From assembly GCF_001902145.1 (NCBI RefSeq), contig NZ_MRST01000024.1, positions 186,001-250,000 on the forward strand: 64,000 nt of DNA, written 5' to 3'. Position 1 is the first letter of the stretch, and each line of letters starts with the position of its first letter. The DNA comes from Pseudomonas fluorescens. GTDB taxonomy: Bacteria; Pseudomonadota; Gammaproteobacteria; Pseudomonadales; Pseudomonadaceae. The notes under the pieces were generated by a model. That model was given only the letters and a program-made list of their open reading frames with translations. It was not told the origin of the DNA and searched no databases. Made by a program: the position numbers and the translations under genes. This document shows, piece after piece, positions 43,172 to 52,720 of the stretch.

Positions 43172-44833
43172 ATGAGCACTAGCACTGTGGCCGGCAATGC
43201 CGCCGCACAGCCTGCGTTCCTGTCCAAGGAGCGCATCATCGCCAAGCCGGGTTTCAACCGCTGGCTGGTTCCACCGGCCGCACTGGCCATCCACTTGTGC
43301 ATCGGCATGGCCTACGGTTTCTCGGTGTTCTGGCTGCCCTTGTCCAAGGCGCTGGGTATCACCGCGCCGGTGGCCTGCGCGCCGGACATGAGCTTTATCG
43401 CCCAAGTCTTTTCGTCCCAATGCGACTGGCCCATCTCCATGTTGGGCTGGATCTACACCCTGTTCTTCATCTTCCTGGGCTGCTCCGCAGCAATCTGGGG
43501 CGGTTGGCTGGAGCACGCCGGGCCGCGTAAGGCCGGGGTTGTCTCGGCGCTGTGCTGGTGTGGTGGCCTGCTGATCTCGGCCTTGGGTATCTATACCCAC
43601 CAGATCTGGCTGATGTGGATCGGCTCCGGGGTCATTGGCGGTATTGGCCTGGGCCTGGGCTATATCTCGCCCGTCTCGACCTTGATCAAGTGGTTCCCGG
43701 ACAAGCGCGGCATGGCCACCGGCATGGCGATCATGGGTTTTGGCGGCGGCGCGATGGTGGGTGCACCTTTGGCCGCGGCGCTGATGGGCCATTTCTCTTC
43801 ACCGACCAGCGTCGGCGTATGGCAGAGCTTTGTGGTCATGGCGGCGATTTACTTCGTGTTCATGATCGGTGGCGCCCTGCTGTATCGCGTGCCGCCAACC
43901 GGCTGGAAGCCTGAGGGCTGGACCGCTCCGGCGAAAAAAGCCAGCAATGCGATGATCACTCATCGTCATGTGCATGTGAATGTCGCGTGGAAAACCCCGC
44001 AGTTCCGCCTGGTATGGCTGGTGCTGTGCCTGAACGTATCGGCCGGTATCGGCATTCTGGGCATGGCTTCGCCACTGCTGCAGGAAGTGTTTGGCGGCAA
44101 GCTCCTGGGTGTCGATGTGCCATTTGGTCAATTGGATGCGGGCCAGTTGGCCTCCATTGCAGCCATTGCCGCTGGTTTTACCGGCCTGTTGAGCCTGTTC
44201 AATATCGGTGGCCGGTTCTTCTGGGCGTCGTTCTCCGACTACCTGGGGCGTAAAAACACCTACTTCGTGTTCTTTGCCCTGGGCTTTGCCCTGTACGCGC
44301 TGATCCCGAACCTGGGGCACCTGGGTAACGTGGCGCTGTTCGTGGCTGCGTTCTGCATCATCCTGTCAATGTACGGCGGTGGTTTTGCCACGGTTCCGGC
44401 CTACCTGGCCGACTTGTTCGGCACCCAGATGGTAGGCGCGATCCACGGTCGCCTGTTGACCGCCTGGGCCGCTGCGGGCGTGTTGGGTCCGGTGCTGGTG
44501 AACTACCTGCGTGAATATCAGTTGAGCATCGGCGTTGAACGCGCCGCGGCCTACGACATCACGTTGTATATCCTCGCCGGCCTGCTGGTGCTGGGCTTTA
44601 TCTGCAACCTGCTGGTGCGCCCGGTGGCCGACAAGTACTTCATGACCGACGCGGAACTTGCCGCCGAACAGGCGCTGGGGCATGACAAAGGTGCAGATGC
44701 CACCACCGTGCTGGAGTGGAAGGCCTCCGCCGCCAGCAAGCCGCTCGCGATCGCCGCTTGGCTGGTGGTGGGTATTCCGTTGGCGTGGGGTGTGTGGGTG
44801 ACCCTGCAGAAGACGGCGGTACTGTTCCACTAA
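43172..44833 (+). CDS. OFA-family MFS antiporter (oxalate/formate- or lactate-type)
   Basis: This 553-residue transporter has 12 helices. It shows RWLVPPAALAIHLCIGMAYG and FSVFWLPLSKALG at the first helix and the MFS loop motifs KWFPDKRGMATGMAIMGFGG and GRFFWASFSDYLGRKNTYFV, which are diagnostic of the OFA family. An inserted periplasmic loop (ITAPVACAPDMSFIAQVFSS) between helices 1 and 2 and a cytoplasmic C-terminal extension make it longer than OxlT. In pseudomonads this subgroup is often annotated as oxalate/formate antiporter, but monocarboxylate uptake is equally possible. Confidence 0.85.
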   Translation: MSTSTVAGNAAAQPAFLSKERIIAKPGFNRWLVPPAALAIHLCIGMAYGFSVFWLPLSKALGITAPVACAPDMSFIAQVFSSQCDWPISMLGWIYTLFFIFLGCSAAIWGGWLEHAGPRKAGVVSALCWCGGLLISALGIYTHQIWLMWIGSGVIGGIGLGLGYISPVSTLIKWFPDKRGMATGMAIMGFGGGAMVGAPLAAALMGHFSSPTSVGVWQSFVVMAAIYFVFMIGGALLYRVPPTGWKPEGWTAPAKKASNAMITHRHVHVNVAWKTPQFRLVWLVLCLNVSAGIGILGMASPLLQEVFGGKLLGVDVPFGQLDAGQLASIAAIAAGFTGLLSLFNIGGRFFWASFSDYLGRKNTYFVFFALGFALYALIPNLGHLGNVALFVAAFCIILSMYGGGFATVPAYLADLFGTQMVGAIHGRLLTAWAAAGVLGPVLVNYLREYQLSIGVERAAAYDITLYILAGLLVLGFICNLLVRPVADKYFMTDAELAAEQALGHDKGADATTVLEWKASAASKPLAIAAWLVVGIPLAWGVWVTLQKTAVLFH

Positions 44834-44847
44834 ACACCGCATAACCC

Positions 44848-44939
44848 CTGTGGGAGCGGGCTTGCTCGCGAAGACGGCGTAACAGTCAACATCTTCAGTG
44901 ACTGACACATCGCCTTCGCGAGCAAGCCCGCTCCCACAG
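44848..44939. repeat. REP doublet
   Basis: An inverted pair of CTGTGGGAGCGGGCTTGCTC units follows the OFA antiporter gene. Confidence 0.85.
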
Positions 44940-45026
44940 TTGTATGCACATGTCTATCCCCGACATTCCTCGCTCCAACTCGTCAGTCTTATCCCCTTCG
45001 TTGTTTCTGTTTAGCGCCCGCGCCCC

Positions 45027-45032
45027 TATAAT
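45027..45032 (+). promoter_or_regulatory. -10 box of the histidine operon
   Basis: A consensus TATAAT lies 38 bases before the hisB ATG. A matching -35 is weak (TTTCTG at 45004-45009, 17 bases upstream). Confidence 0.45.
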
Positions 45033-45070
45033 GGCTGCCTTTTTCGCCCAATGATTTTGCGGAGCTGGTG

Positions 45071-45667
45071 ATGGCCGAACGTAAGGCATCTGTCGAGCGC
45101 GACACTCTGGAAACCCAGATCAAAGCCTCGATCAACCTGGATGGCACCGGAAAGGCCCGATTTGATATCGGTGTACCTTTTCTTGAGCACATGCTGGACC
45201 AGATCGCCCGTCACGGGCTGATCGACCTGGATATCGTCGGCAAGGGCGACCTGCACATCGACGACCACCACATGGTGGAAGACGTGGGCATCACCCTTGG
45301 CCAGGCGTTTGCCAAGGCCATCGGCGACAAAAAAGGCATCCGTCGCTACGGCCATGCCTATGTCCCGCTGGATGAAGCGCTGTCCCGCGTGGTCATCGAC
45401 TTCTCCGGTCGCCCCGGCTTGCAGATGCACGTGCCTTACACCCGCGCGAACGTGGGCCGTGGCTTTGACGTGGATTTGTTCCAGGAATTCTTCCAGGGCT
45501 TTGTCAACCACGCACTGGTCAGCCTGCACATCGACAACCTGCGCGGCACCAACACTCACCACCAGATCGAAACCGTGTTCAAGGCTTTCGGCCGCGCACT
45601 GCGCATGGCCGTGGAAGTCGATGAGCGCATGGGCGGGCAAATGCCGTCGACCAAGGGCGTCCTGTAA
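45071..45667 (+). CDS. hisB: Imidazoleglycerol-phosphate dehydratase
   Basis: This 198-residue single-function enzyme, without the phosphatase domain of enteric HisB, converts IGP to imidazole-acetol phosphate. The metal-binding histidine motifs are present: [33 protein letters not shown] text ([20 protein letters not shown]), and [20 protein letters not shown]. The ATG at 45071 is preceded by a GTG in frame (45068) and by GGAG. It is the first gene of hisB-hisH-DUF2164-hisA-hisF. Confidence 0.97.
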   Translation: MAERKASVERDTLETQIKASINLDGTGKARFDIGVPFLEHMLDQIARHGLIDLDIVGKGDLHIDDHHMVEDVGITLGQAFAKAIGDKKGIRRYGHAYVPLDEALSRVVIDFSGRPGLQMHVPYTRANVGRGFDVDLFQEFFQGFVNHALVSLHIDNLRGTNTHHQIETVFKAFGRALRMAVEVDERMGGQMPSTKGVL

Positions 45668-46305
45668 TGCAGACGGTCGCGGTTATCGATTACGGCATGG
45701 GTAACCTGCACTCGGTGGCCAAGGCCCTTGAGCATGTAGGCGCCGGCAAGGTGCTGATCACCAGCGATGCCAACGTGATTCGCGAAGCCGACCGCGTGGT
45801 GTTCCCCGGTGTGGGTGCGATTCGCGATTGCATGGCCGAGATCCGCCGCCTGGGCTTTGACAGCCTGGTGCGCGAAGTCAGCCAGGATCGCCCGTTCCTC
45901 GGTATTTGCGTGGGCATGCAAGCCTTGCTCGACAGCAGTGAAGAGAACGGCGGTGTCGACTGCATCGGGCTGTTTCCGGGCCAGGTGAAGTTCTTCGGCA
46001 AAGACCTGCATGAAGACGGCGAGCACCTCAAAGTCCCGCACATGGGCTGGAACGAAGTGCGCCGCACCGTCGACCACCCGCTGTGGCACGACATTCCGGA
46101 CATGGCGCGTTTCTACTTCGTGCACAGCTACTACATCGCCGCCGGTAGCCCGCGCCAGGTAGTGGGTGGCGGGCATTACGGCGTCGATTTTGCCGCCGCG
46201 CTGGCCGATGGTTCGCGCTTTGCCGTGCAGTTTCACCCGGAGAAGAGCCATACCCATGGCCTGCAATTGCTGCAGAACTTCGCCGCGTGGGATGGACGCT
46301 GGTAA
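45667..46305 (+). CDS. hisH: Imidazole glycerol phosphate synthase glutaminase subunit HisH
   Basis: This 212-residue class I glutamine amidotransferase provides ammonia to HisF. The nucleophile elbow is [14 protein letters not shown], and the catalytic His/Glu pair is in [20 protein letters not shown]. It begins [20 protein letters not shown]. The ATG overlaps the hisB stop by one base (TAATG). Confidence 0.97.
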   Translation: MQTVAVIDYGMGNLHSVAKALEHVGAGKVLITSDANVIREADRVVFPGVGAIRDCMAEIRRLGFDSLVREVSQDRPFLGICVGMQALLDSSEENGGVDCIGLFPGQVKFFGKDLHEDGEHLKVPHMGWNEVRRTVDHPLWHDIPDMARFYFVHSYYIAAGSPRQVVGGGHYGVDFAAALADGSRFAVQFHPEKSHTHGLQLLQNFAAWDGRW

Positions 46306-46563
46306 ATGGCCAGGAAACCGAAGCCGCCGATCTTGAACCTCGCGCCCGAGCAGGAGCGTGAGGCTGCCGACAAGATCAAGCGTTTCATGGAGGACCGCTT
46401 CGAGCTCAAGCTGGGCTCGTTCGAGGTTGCCGAGATTCTTGAGCTGTTCACCACCGAAGTGGCGCCGCATTATTACAACAGGGCGATTTTCGACACGCAG
46501 ACGCTCCTTAAAGAAAGGTTCGAAAGCATCGAAAGCGACTTGTGGTCGCTTGAGAAACCCTGA
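46306..46563 (+). CDS. DUF2164-family protein
   Basis: This 85-residue protein begins directly after the hisH stop. It matches the DUF2164 pattern: REAADKIKRFMEDRFELKLG, ILELFTTEVAPHYYNRAIFD, ERFESIESDLWSLEKP. It is helical and soluble with no known activity. Its placement inside the histidine operon, between hisH and hisA, suggests co-expression but not necessarily a role in histidine synthesis. Confidence 0.9.
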   Translation: MARKPKPPILNLAPEQEREAADKIKRFMEDRFELKLGSFEVAEILELFTTEVAPHYYNRAIFDTQTLLKERFESIESDLWSLEKP

Positions 46564-46602
46564 TTTCCCAAGCATTGCTGAATATCGAATAAGGTTTGCC
46601 AG

Positions 46603-47340
46603 ATGCTGATTATTCCCGCTATCGATCTCAAGGACGGCGCTTGTGTCCGTCTGCGCCAGGGCCGCATGGAAGATTCCACCGTGTTCTCCGATGACCCGGT
46701 GAGCATGGCTGCCAAATGGGTAGAGGGGGGCTGCCGTCGCCTGCATCTGGTGGACTTGAACGGCGCCTTCGAAGGCCAGCCGGTCAATGGCGAGGTGGTC
46801 ACCGCCATCGCCAAGCGCTACCCGAACCTGCCGATCCAGATCGGCGGCGGCATTCGCTCCCTGGAAACCATCGAGCACTACGTGAAAGCGGGCGTGAGCT
46901 ACGTGATCATTGGCACCAAGGCCGTCAAAGACCCGGCCTTCGTCGCCGAAGCCTGCCGCGCGTTCCCCGGCAAGGTTATCGTCGGCCTGGATGCCAAGGA
47001 CGGCTTTGTTGCCACCGACGGCTGGGCTGAAATCAGCACCGTGCAGGTGATCGACCTTGCCAGGCAGTTCGAAGCCGACGGCGTGTCCGCCATTGTTTAT
47101 ACCGACATCGCCAAAGACGGCATGATGCAGGGCTGCAACGTGCCGTTCACCGCCGCCCTGGCAGCGGCCACGAAGATTCCGGTGATCGCTTCCGGCGGCA
47201 TTCACAACCTGGGTGACATCAAGTCACTGCTGGACGCCAAGGCCCCCGGCATCATCGGCGCCATCACCGGCCGCGCAATTTATGAAGGCACTCTGGACGT
47301 CGCCGAAGCTCAGGCTTACTGCGACGCCTACAACGGCTGA
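46603..47340 (+). CDS. hisA: ProFAR isomerase HisA
   Basis: This 245-residue (beta/alpha)8 barrel isomerises ProFAR to PRFAR. It begins [20 protein letters not shown] with the catalytic Asp in AIDLKDG, and the second catalytic Asp lies in [18 protein letters not shown] text ([20 protein letters not shown]). Phosphate-binding loops are [11 protein letters not shown] and [10 protein letters not shown]. It is followed by hisF after nine bases. Confidence 0.97.
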   Translation: MLIIPAIDLKDGACVRLRQGRMEDSTVFSDDPVSMAAKWVEGGCRRLHLVDLNGAFEGQPVNGEVVTAIAKRYPNLPIQIGGGIRSLETIEHYVKAGVSYVIIGTKAVKDPAFVAEACRAFPGKVIVGLDAKDGFVATDGWAEISTVQVIDLARQFEADGVSAIVYTDIAKDGMMQGCNVPFTAALAAATKIPVIASGGIHNLGDIKSLLDAKAPGIIGAITGRAIYEGTLDVAEAQAYCDAYNG

Positions 47341-47349
47341 GGACTGACC

Positions 47350-48120
47350 ATGGCGCTGGCCAAACGCATCATCCCTTGCCTGGACGTCGACAACGGTCGT
47401 GTGGTCAAGGGCGTCAAGTTCGAGAACATCCGTGATGCCGGCGACCCGGTGGAAATCGCCCGTCGCTACGATGAGCAAGGTGCCGACGAGATTACCTTTC
47501 TCGACATCACCGCCAGCGTCGATGGCCGCGATACCACGCTGCATACCGTTGAGCGCATGGCTAGCCAGGTGTTCATCCCGCTGACCGTGGGCGGTGGCGT
47601 GCGTACCGTGCAAGACATCCGCAACCTGCTCAACGCCGGTGCGGACAAGGTCTCGATCAATACCGCTGCCGTGTTCAACCCCGAGTTTGTCGGCGAAGCC
47701 GCGCAACACTTCGGCTCGCAATGCATCGTGGTGGCTATCGATGCCAAGAAGGTTTCCGGCCCGGGTGAAACCCCGCGCTGGGAGATCTTCACCCACGGCG
47801 GACGCAAGCCTACCGGGCTGGACGCGGTGGAGTGGGCGATGAAGATGGAAGGCCTGGGCGCCGGTGAAATCCTGCTGACCAGCATGGACCAGGATGGCAT
47901 GAAAAACGGCTTCGACCTGGGCGTGACGCGTGCCATCAGCGATGCACTGGGTATCCCGGTGATCGCCTCCGGCGGCGTCGGCAATCTGCAGCATTTGGCC
48001 GATGGCGTCATCGAAGGCCACGCCAGCGCGGTGCTGGCGGCGAGTATTTTCCACTTTGGCGAATACACTGTGCCCGAGGCCAAGGCCTACATGGCGGCGC
48101 GCGGTATCGTCGTGCGCTAA
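47350..48120 (+). CDS. hisF: Imidazole glycerol phosphate synthase cyclase subunit HisF
   Basis: This 256-residue barrel uses ammonia from HisH to form IGP and AICAR. It begins [20 protein letters not shown] with the catalytic Asp in [12 protein letters not shown]. The second Asp lies in [20 protein letters not shown], and phosphate loops are [12 protein letters not shown] and [14 protein letters not shown]. It is the last his gene; a periplasmic binding protein gene follows 66 bases later. Confidence 0.97.
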   Translation: MALAKRIIPCLDVDNGRVVKGVKFENIRDAGDPVEIARRYDEQGADEITFLDITASVDGRDTTLHTVERMASQVFIPLTVGGGVRTVQDIRNLLNAGADKVSINTAAVFNPEFVGEAAQHFGSQCIVVAIDAKKVSGPGETPRWEIFTHGGRKPTGLDAVEWAMKMEGLGAGEILLTSMDQDGMKNGFDLGVTRAISDALGIPVIASGGVGNLQHLADGVIEGHASAVLAASIFHFGEYTVPEAKAYMAARGIVVR

Positions 48121-48186
48121 ACGCTGCTGGACACCATGGCAGGCCCGCGGCACTCTCTGCGCTTGCCATGGATTCCGGTAGCCTTC

Positions 48187-48942
48187 ATGTTCAAGCACCT
48201 GCTGCTCGCCCTCGCCAGTTCCTCCATGCTCATGGTGGCTACGGCACACGCCGAACAACCGTCTGATGCCTCCCTGGTGTTGCTGACGGAAAATTTCCCG
48301 CCCTACAACATGGCGAAAAACGGCAAGAACTTCGCCAAGGACGAGAACATCGAAGGCATCGCCGTAGACATCATGCGCGAAACCTTCAAGCACGCCGGCA
48401 TTTCCTACAACCTGACCCTGCGTTTCCCTTGGGAACGAATCTACAAGCTCGCCCTGGAACAGCCGGGTTACGGTGTGTTTGTGATGGCGCGGCTGCCAGA
48501 CCGTGAAGGCCTGTTCAAATGGGTCGGCCCCATCGGCCCGGACGATTGGGTGCTGCTGGCCAAGGCAGACAGCAAGATCCAGCTGGAAAACCTTGCGCAG
48601 GCGCGCCGCTACAAGATCGGTGCCTACAAAGGCGATGCCATTGCCGAGAGCCTGGACAAGCAGGGGCTCAAGCCGGTTGTCGCTTTGCGCGATCAGGACA
48701 ATGCGCAAAAGCTCATGGAAGGCCAGATCGACCTGTGGGCCACCGGCGATCCTGCCGGGCGTTACCTCGCGCGGCAGGTGGGGGTGAACGGGCTCAAGAC
48801 GGTATTGCGCTTCAACAGTGCGCAGCTTTACCTGGCGTTGAACAAGGACGTGCCGGATGAGCTGGTGGCCAGGCTCCAGGCTGCGCTGGACCAGTTGCGC
48901 GAAGAAGGCCGTATCGACCAGATCATGGCCAACTACCTGTAG
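48187..48942 (+). CDS. Periplasmic amino-acid-binding-like protein (SBP_bac_3)
   Basis: This 251-residue protein has the signal peptide MFKHLLLALASSSMLMVATAHA. The fold is that of family 3 solute-binding proteins: LLTENFPPYNMAKNGKNF, EGIAVDIMRETFKHAGISYN, RFPWERIYKLALEQPGYGVF and YKIGAYKGDAIAESL. It has no permease or ATPase gene beside it, so it may be an orphan binding or sensing protein. Its stop codon TAG (48940-48942) lies inside the following REP element (TGTAGGAG). An upstream ATG at 48136 would bury the signal peptide and is rejected. Confidence 0.85.
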   Translation: MFKHLLLALASSSMLMVATAHAEQPSDASLVLLTENFPPYNMAKNGKNFAKDENIEGIAVDIMRETFKHAGISYNLTLRFPWERIYKLALEQPGYGVFVMARLPDREGLFKWVGPIGPDDWVLLAKADSKIQLENLAQARRYKIGAYKGDAIAESLDKQGLKPVVALRDQDNAQKLMEGQIDLWATGDPAGRYLARQVGVNGLKTVLRFNSAQLYLALNKDVPDELVARLQAALDQLREEGRIDQIMANYL

Positions 48943-49036
48943 GAGCGAGCTTGCTCGCGAAGGACGTCAACGATGACGCGGGTATCCAGGGCGCGCGCGG
49001 CGGCTTCAAGTTTTTCGCGAGCGAGCTCGCTCCTAC
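48938..49036. repeat. REP doublet (TGTAGGAGCGAGC class) overlapping a stop codon
   Basis: An inverted pair of TGTAGGAGCGAGCTTGCTCG units lies between two converging genes. Its first bases supply the TAG stop of the binding-protein gene. Confidence 0.85.
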
Positions 49037-49045
49037 GGGGGGGCG

Positions 49046-49819
49046 TCAGCGGTAAATGCCGTTCTTGCCATGCCCGGCCATCGCCCGGTTACTGCGCACG
49101 CTGATCATCAACTTGATATCGATCCACTCCACGCCCTGGGCCTTGAGCTTGGGCAATTCGCGTTCCAGCACCGCCAGCGTCTGTGGGTAAGGATGCCCGA
49201 TCATGACCGCCGAGCCCTGTTTATGCGCCAGTTTGATCGCGGTCTGCAGTTGCGCGGTAATCGCTGCCTCGGTGCGTTCGTCATCGAGGAATACATCCCG
49301 TGAGACATGGGCCAGGCCGATCTTCTGCGCCTCGGCGGCGGCGACGGTTTGTGCGCTGGTGCGGCTGTCGACGAAGAACTTGTGGCGCCGTTGCAACTCA
49401 CCCATCAGCCAAGCCATCGCCACCGGTTGTGCGGTCATGCGGCTGCCCATGTGATTGTTGATGCCTGTGGTGTAGGGCACGGCATCGAGCGCGGCATCCA
49501 GGCGCTTGCCCAGTTCCTCGATGGAAAGCTGCGGGTGCCAGGCGAATGGGCCGGTGGCCGGGTCCATGGGCATGTGCAGGATCACGATCTTGCCAGCCTT
49601 GTGGGCCTCACGGGCAAATTCGGCGGCGTGGGGCGTGTCCGGCATGATGGCGGCGGTCACCGGGCCGGGTAGCGCAAGCACGCGGCGATCCCTAGGCAGG
49701 TTTTGCCCCAGGTCGTCGATGATAAGCGTCAGGTAGGCTTTGTGCGGTTCGCCGGCAGGGGCCGCTTGAGCGACCCCTGCCAGGCTGCACAGCACAGCGA
49801 TGATCAGGGCAAGGCGCAT
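49046..49819 (-). CDS. Divergent polysaccharide deacetylase family protein
   Basis: This protein of about 257 residues has the signal peptide MRLALIIAVLCSLAGVAQA. The domain begins LTLIIDDLGQNLPRDRRVLA and contains PGPVTAAIMPDTPHAAEFAR, AGKIVILHMPMDPATG and GINNHMGSRMTA, the YibQ-type divergent deacetylase pattern. The ctpA stop lies three bases upstream, so it is translated after CtpA; a TTG at 49825 is the alternative start. It belongs to the gpmI-envC-ctpA-yibQ neighbourhood conserved in pseudomonads and probably acts on cell-wall or envelope glycans. Confidence 0.9.
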   Translation of the reverse strand: MRLALIIAVLCSLAGVAQAAPAGEPHKAYLTLIIDDLGQNLPRDRRVLALPGPVTAAIMPDTPHAAEFAREAHKAGKIVILHMPMDPATGPFAWHPQLSIEELGKRLDAALDAVPYTTGINNHMGSRMTAQPVAMAWLMGELQRRHKFFVDSRTSAQTVAAAEAQKIGLAHVSRDVFLDDERTEAAITAQLQTAIKLAHKQGSAVMIGHPYPQTLAVLERELPKLKAQGVEWIDIKLMISVRSNRAMAGHGKNGIYR

Positions 49820-49821
49820 GA

Positions 49822-51135
49822 TCAACGGCTGCGGGTGATGCTCAAGCCCTTGAGCAGGCTGAGTGCCTGGGCCAGTTGGTAGTCATCGTCCTGCGGCATC
49901 GGCTTGGCCTTGGCGCGACTGCCGGTTGGCTGGTCGGCGCCGCCGTTGCCATTGCCCAGATGGCCTTGCAGGTCGGCCTCTTTGTAGTATTCGCCATCGG
50001 TCTCGTTGGTGATCTTGGCGCGGCGTACTTCGATGTCCGGCACAATGCCCTGCGCCTGGATCGAGCGGCCGTTCGGCGTGTAATACAGCGCCGTGGTGAT
50101 TTTCAGCGCACGCTCGTTGTTCAGCGGCAATACGGTCTGCACCGAGCCTTTGCCGAAGCTGGTGGTGCCCATCAACACGCCGCGCTTGAGGTCTTGCAGG
50201 GCGCCGGCAACGATTTCCGAGGCCGAGGCGCTGCCGCCGTTGATCAATACCGCCAGTGGCACGTTCTCGCTGAGGTCGTTGCCGGTGGCCGAGAAGCGCA
50301 ACTCGGAGTTGGCGATACGACCCTTGGTGTAGACGATCAGGCCTTTGGTGACGAAGTGGTCGACCACTTCCACCGCCGACTGCAACACGCCGCCTGGGTT
50401 GTTGCGCAGGTCAAGCACGATGCCGTTGAGCTTCTTGCCGTTGTCTTTGCGCAGCTTGGCCAGGGCCTTGGCCACTTCGTCGCCGGTCTTGACCTGGAAC
50501 TGGGTGATACGGATATAGCCATAGCCCGACTCCAGCAGCTGGCTCTTCACGCTCTTGACTGTGATGGTCGCGCGGGCCAGGGTCACGTCAAACGGGTTGC
50601 CGCCGTCGCGTACCAGGGTCAGGGTGATCTTCTGGCCGAGCTTGCCGCGCATCTTGTCGACGGCTTCGGTCATGGTCTGGCCACGGGTCGGCTGGCCGTT
50701 GATCTTCACGATCAGGTCGCCGGCCTGGATGCCGGCCTTGGACGCTGGGGTGTCGTCAATAGGCGAGACCACTTTGATCTGGCCGTCTTCGGAGCCCACT
50801 TCGATGCCCAGGCCGCCGAACTCACCGCTGGTGCTTTCCTGCAGCTCGGCGAAATCTTCCGGGCCCAGGTAGGCGGAGTGCGGGTCGAGGTTGCTGAGCA
50901 TGCCCTTGATGGCATTTTCCAGCAGGGCCTTGTCGTCTACGGGTTCGACATAAGCTGCCTTGATCCGGTCCATGACCTCGGCAAAGGTGCGCAGCTCGTC
51001 CAGCGGCAATGGCGCCTTGGTCGTCGCAGCCATGGCGGGTGCAGCCGGTGCGGCCTGGTCGGCAAAAGCCAGAGGCGCGCCGATCACCAGGGCGATCGTC
51101 AGGGCCAGCGAAGTGAGGCGGGACAAATGCAGCAT
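49822..51135 (-). CDS. ctpA: Carboxyl-terminal processing protease (S41)
   Basis: This 437-residue periplasmic serine protease has a signal peptide (about 1-25). A PDZ domain lies at about 90-175 (GLGIEVGSEDGQIKVVSPID, AGIQAGDLIVKINGQPT). The S41 protease domain holds the Ser of INGGSASASEIVAGALQDLK and the Lys of GTTSFGKGSVQTVLPL. The C-terminal tail is rich in Gly/Asn. CtpA-type proteases trim cell-wall hydrolases and envelope proteins, which fits the adjacent envC-like and deacetylase genes on the same strand. Confidence 0.93.
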   Translation of the reverse strand: MLHLSRLTSLALTIALVIGAPLAFADQAAPAAPAMAATTKAPLPLDELRTFAEVMDRIKAAYVEPVDDKALLENAIKGMLSNLDPHSAYLGPEDFAELQESTSGEFGGLGIEVGSEDGQIKVVSPIDDTPASKAGIQAGDLIVKINGQPTRGQTMTEAVDKMRGKLGQKITLTLVRDGGNPFDVTLARATITVKSVKSQLLESGYGYIRITQFQVKTGDEVAKALAKLRKDNGKKLNGIVLDLRNNPGGVLQSAVEVVDHFVTKGLIVYTKGRIANSELRFSATGNDLSENVPLAVLINGGSASASEIVAGALQDLKRGVLMGTTSFGKGSVQTVLPLNNERALKITTALYYTPNGRSIQAQGIVPDIEVRRAKITNETDGEYYKEADLQGHLGNGNGGADQPTGSRAKAKPMPQDDDYQLAQALSLLKGLSITRSR

Positions 51136-51165
51136 GTCGAACGAACTCCTAATGTAGATGCGACC

Positions 51166-52461
51166 CTATCCTTGGGACCGGCACCATTGTGCAGGATCGC
51201 TCGGGCGGCCCTGCTGACGAATAGCGAAGTACAGCGCCGGGGTGTCCTGGCCACCACTGTTACCGACAGTGGAGATGGACTCACCGGCTTTTACAACATC
51301 ACCTGCCGACTTGAGCAATGTCTGATTGTGGCCGTAAAGGCTCAAATAGCCATTACCGTGGTCAAGAATCACCAGCAAGCCGGCGCCCCGCAACCAATCG
51401 GCGAACACCACACGGCCACCATGCACAGCGTGGACCTGGCTGCCGGCAGAGGCGCTGATCATCACGCCATCCCACTTGGCGCGGGTGTCATCGCCACGGG
51501 TTTCCCCAAAGCGTGCCAGTAATCGACCATCAACCGGCCATGGAAGTTTGCCCCGAGCTGAAGCAAAAGGGCCGCCGAAGGACTCGCCGCTGCTCGAAAC
51601 CAGCGGGCCAGGCGCTGCACGCGCCGGTTTACGCGGGGCCGGAGCGTCGGTGGTGGCAGCCAGTTCGGCCTCACGCTGACGCTTTTTTTCGGCTTCCTGC
51701 TGGGCGATCAGCGCTTTTTGCCGCGCTTCTTCGGCCTCGCGTGCCTGGCGGGCCAGGGTTTCTTCAATGGTCTTGAGAACTTTGGCCAGGTCGGCCTGGT
51801 CTTGCTCGCGGGCCTGCAACTTGGCGTCGCGGGCTTTTACGTCGCTGTTGAGCTTGGCCAGGGCCTGCTGGCGCTCCTTGCGTACTTTATCGAGCTGGTC
51901 GCGCTGGGTGTCGAGGGCGGTTTTCTGGTCGAGCAATTGCGATTGCTGGTCGGCGATTTCCTGCTCGACATTGGCCAATTGGCGCAGGGTTTCGTTAAAC
52001 CCCTTCAATTGCGCCAGGCGCGCCTGGCTCAGGTAATCGTAATAGGTGAGGGTACGGGCGAATTTTTCCGGGTTCTGCTGGTTGAGCAGCAGCTTGAGGT
52101 ATTCCTGGCGGCCGCTCTGGTACGCGGCGCGGGCCTGGATCGCGATCAGGCGTTGCTGTTCAACGCGTGCGCTCTGGAGTTTTTTTTTCTCAGCGTCGAG
52201 TCGCTCCAGTTCCGACTCGCTCTTCTTTAGTTCTTTTTGCAGCTCCTGGACCTGTTTCTCCAGCTTGCCCATCTCGGTTTCCGTGCCGCGCAGGTCTTTC
52301 TGCACCCCGGACTTTTCTTCCTGGAGCTTGCCGAGCAGCTTTTTCAGCTCGGTAATGTCCTGACGCGTAGCGTCCAACTGTTGTTGGGTTTGTGCACGCT
52401 CATCGGCAAACGCCGGTTGGAGCAGGCAGACAAGAGCAAGGGTTATCAAGGCGCGAAGCAT
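51166..52461 (-). CDS. envC: Murein hydrolase activator EnvC-like protein
   Basis: This 431-residue periplasmic protein has the signal peptide MLRALITLALVCLLQPAFA. Long coiled coils fill about 22-270. A C-terminal LytM/M23 domain (about 320-431; LPWPVDGRLLARFGETRGDD, GGRVVFADWLRGAGLLVILD, HGNGYLSLYGHNQTLL) lacks the HxH zinc ligands at the end (ALYFAIRQ in place of LHFEI). This is the degenerate, non-catalytic form typical of EnvC, which activates amidases at the septum. It lies 30 bases upstream of ctpA. Confidence 0.9.
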   Translation of the reverse strand: MLRALITLALVCLLQPAFADERAQTQQQLDATRQDITELKKLLGKLQEEKSGVQKDLRGTETEMGKLEKQVQELQKELKKSESELERLDAEKKKLQSARVEQQRLIAIQARAAYQSGRQEYLKLLLNQQNPEKFARTLTYYDYLSQARLAQLKGFNETLRQLANVEQEIADQQSQLLDQKTALDTQRDQLDKVRKERQQALAKLNSDVKARDAKLQAREQDQADLAKVLKTIEETLARQAREAEEARQKALIAQQEAEKKRQREAELAATTDAPAPRKPARAAPGPLVSSSGESFGGPFASARGKLPWPVDGRLLARFGETRGDDTRAKWDGVMISASAGSQVHAVHGGRVVFADWLRGAGLLVILDHGNGYLSLYGHNQTLLKSAGDVVKAGESISTVGNSGGQDTPALYFAIRQQGRPSDPAQWCRSQG

Positions 52462-52608
52462 AGAGGCGGGCGACACCAGGGGAAAAGGACGGCCTAGTAT
52501 GCCCGCCAAGCGCTGCAAAAAAAACGCCCAATTGGGGCTGGCGGTCAAGTTAGGTGCCGAGTGGTGCTGGTATGGCAAAAAGATATCTCTCAAAGCGCCA
52601 CAAACCAA

Positions 52609-52698
52609 TGTGGGAGCGGGCTTGCCCGCGAATACGGTGTGTCAGTCGCTGAAGATATTGACTGAACTACCGCATTCGCGGGCAAGCCCGCTCCCACA
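52609..52698. repeat. REP doublet
   Basis: An inverted pair of TGTGGGAGCGGGCTTGCCCG units lies between envC and gpmI. Confidence 0.85.
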
Positions 52699-52720
52699 TG
52701 GTTTCGCAGTGATGCGGGTG

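Noticed and set aside
45556..47205. Long open frame antisense to hisB-hisH-hisA
   Set aside because: It is opposite well-conserved histidine genes; high GC content opens such frames. The same applies to long antisense frames at 47224-48708, 49876-51522, 52499-54106, 57181-58575 and 60705-62126.
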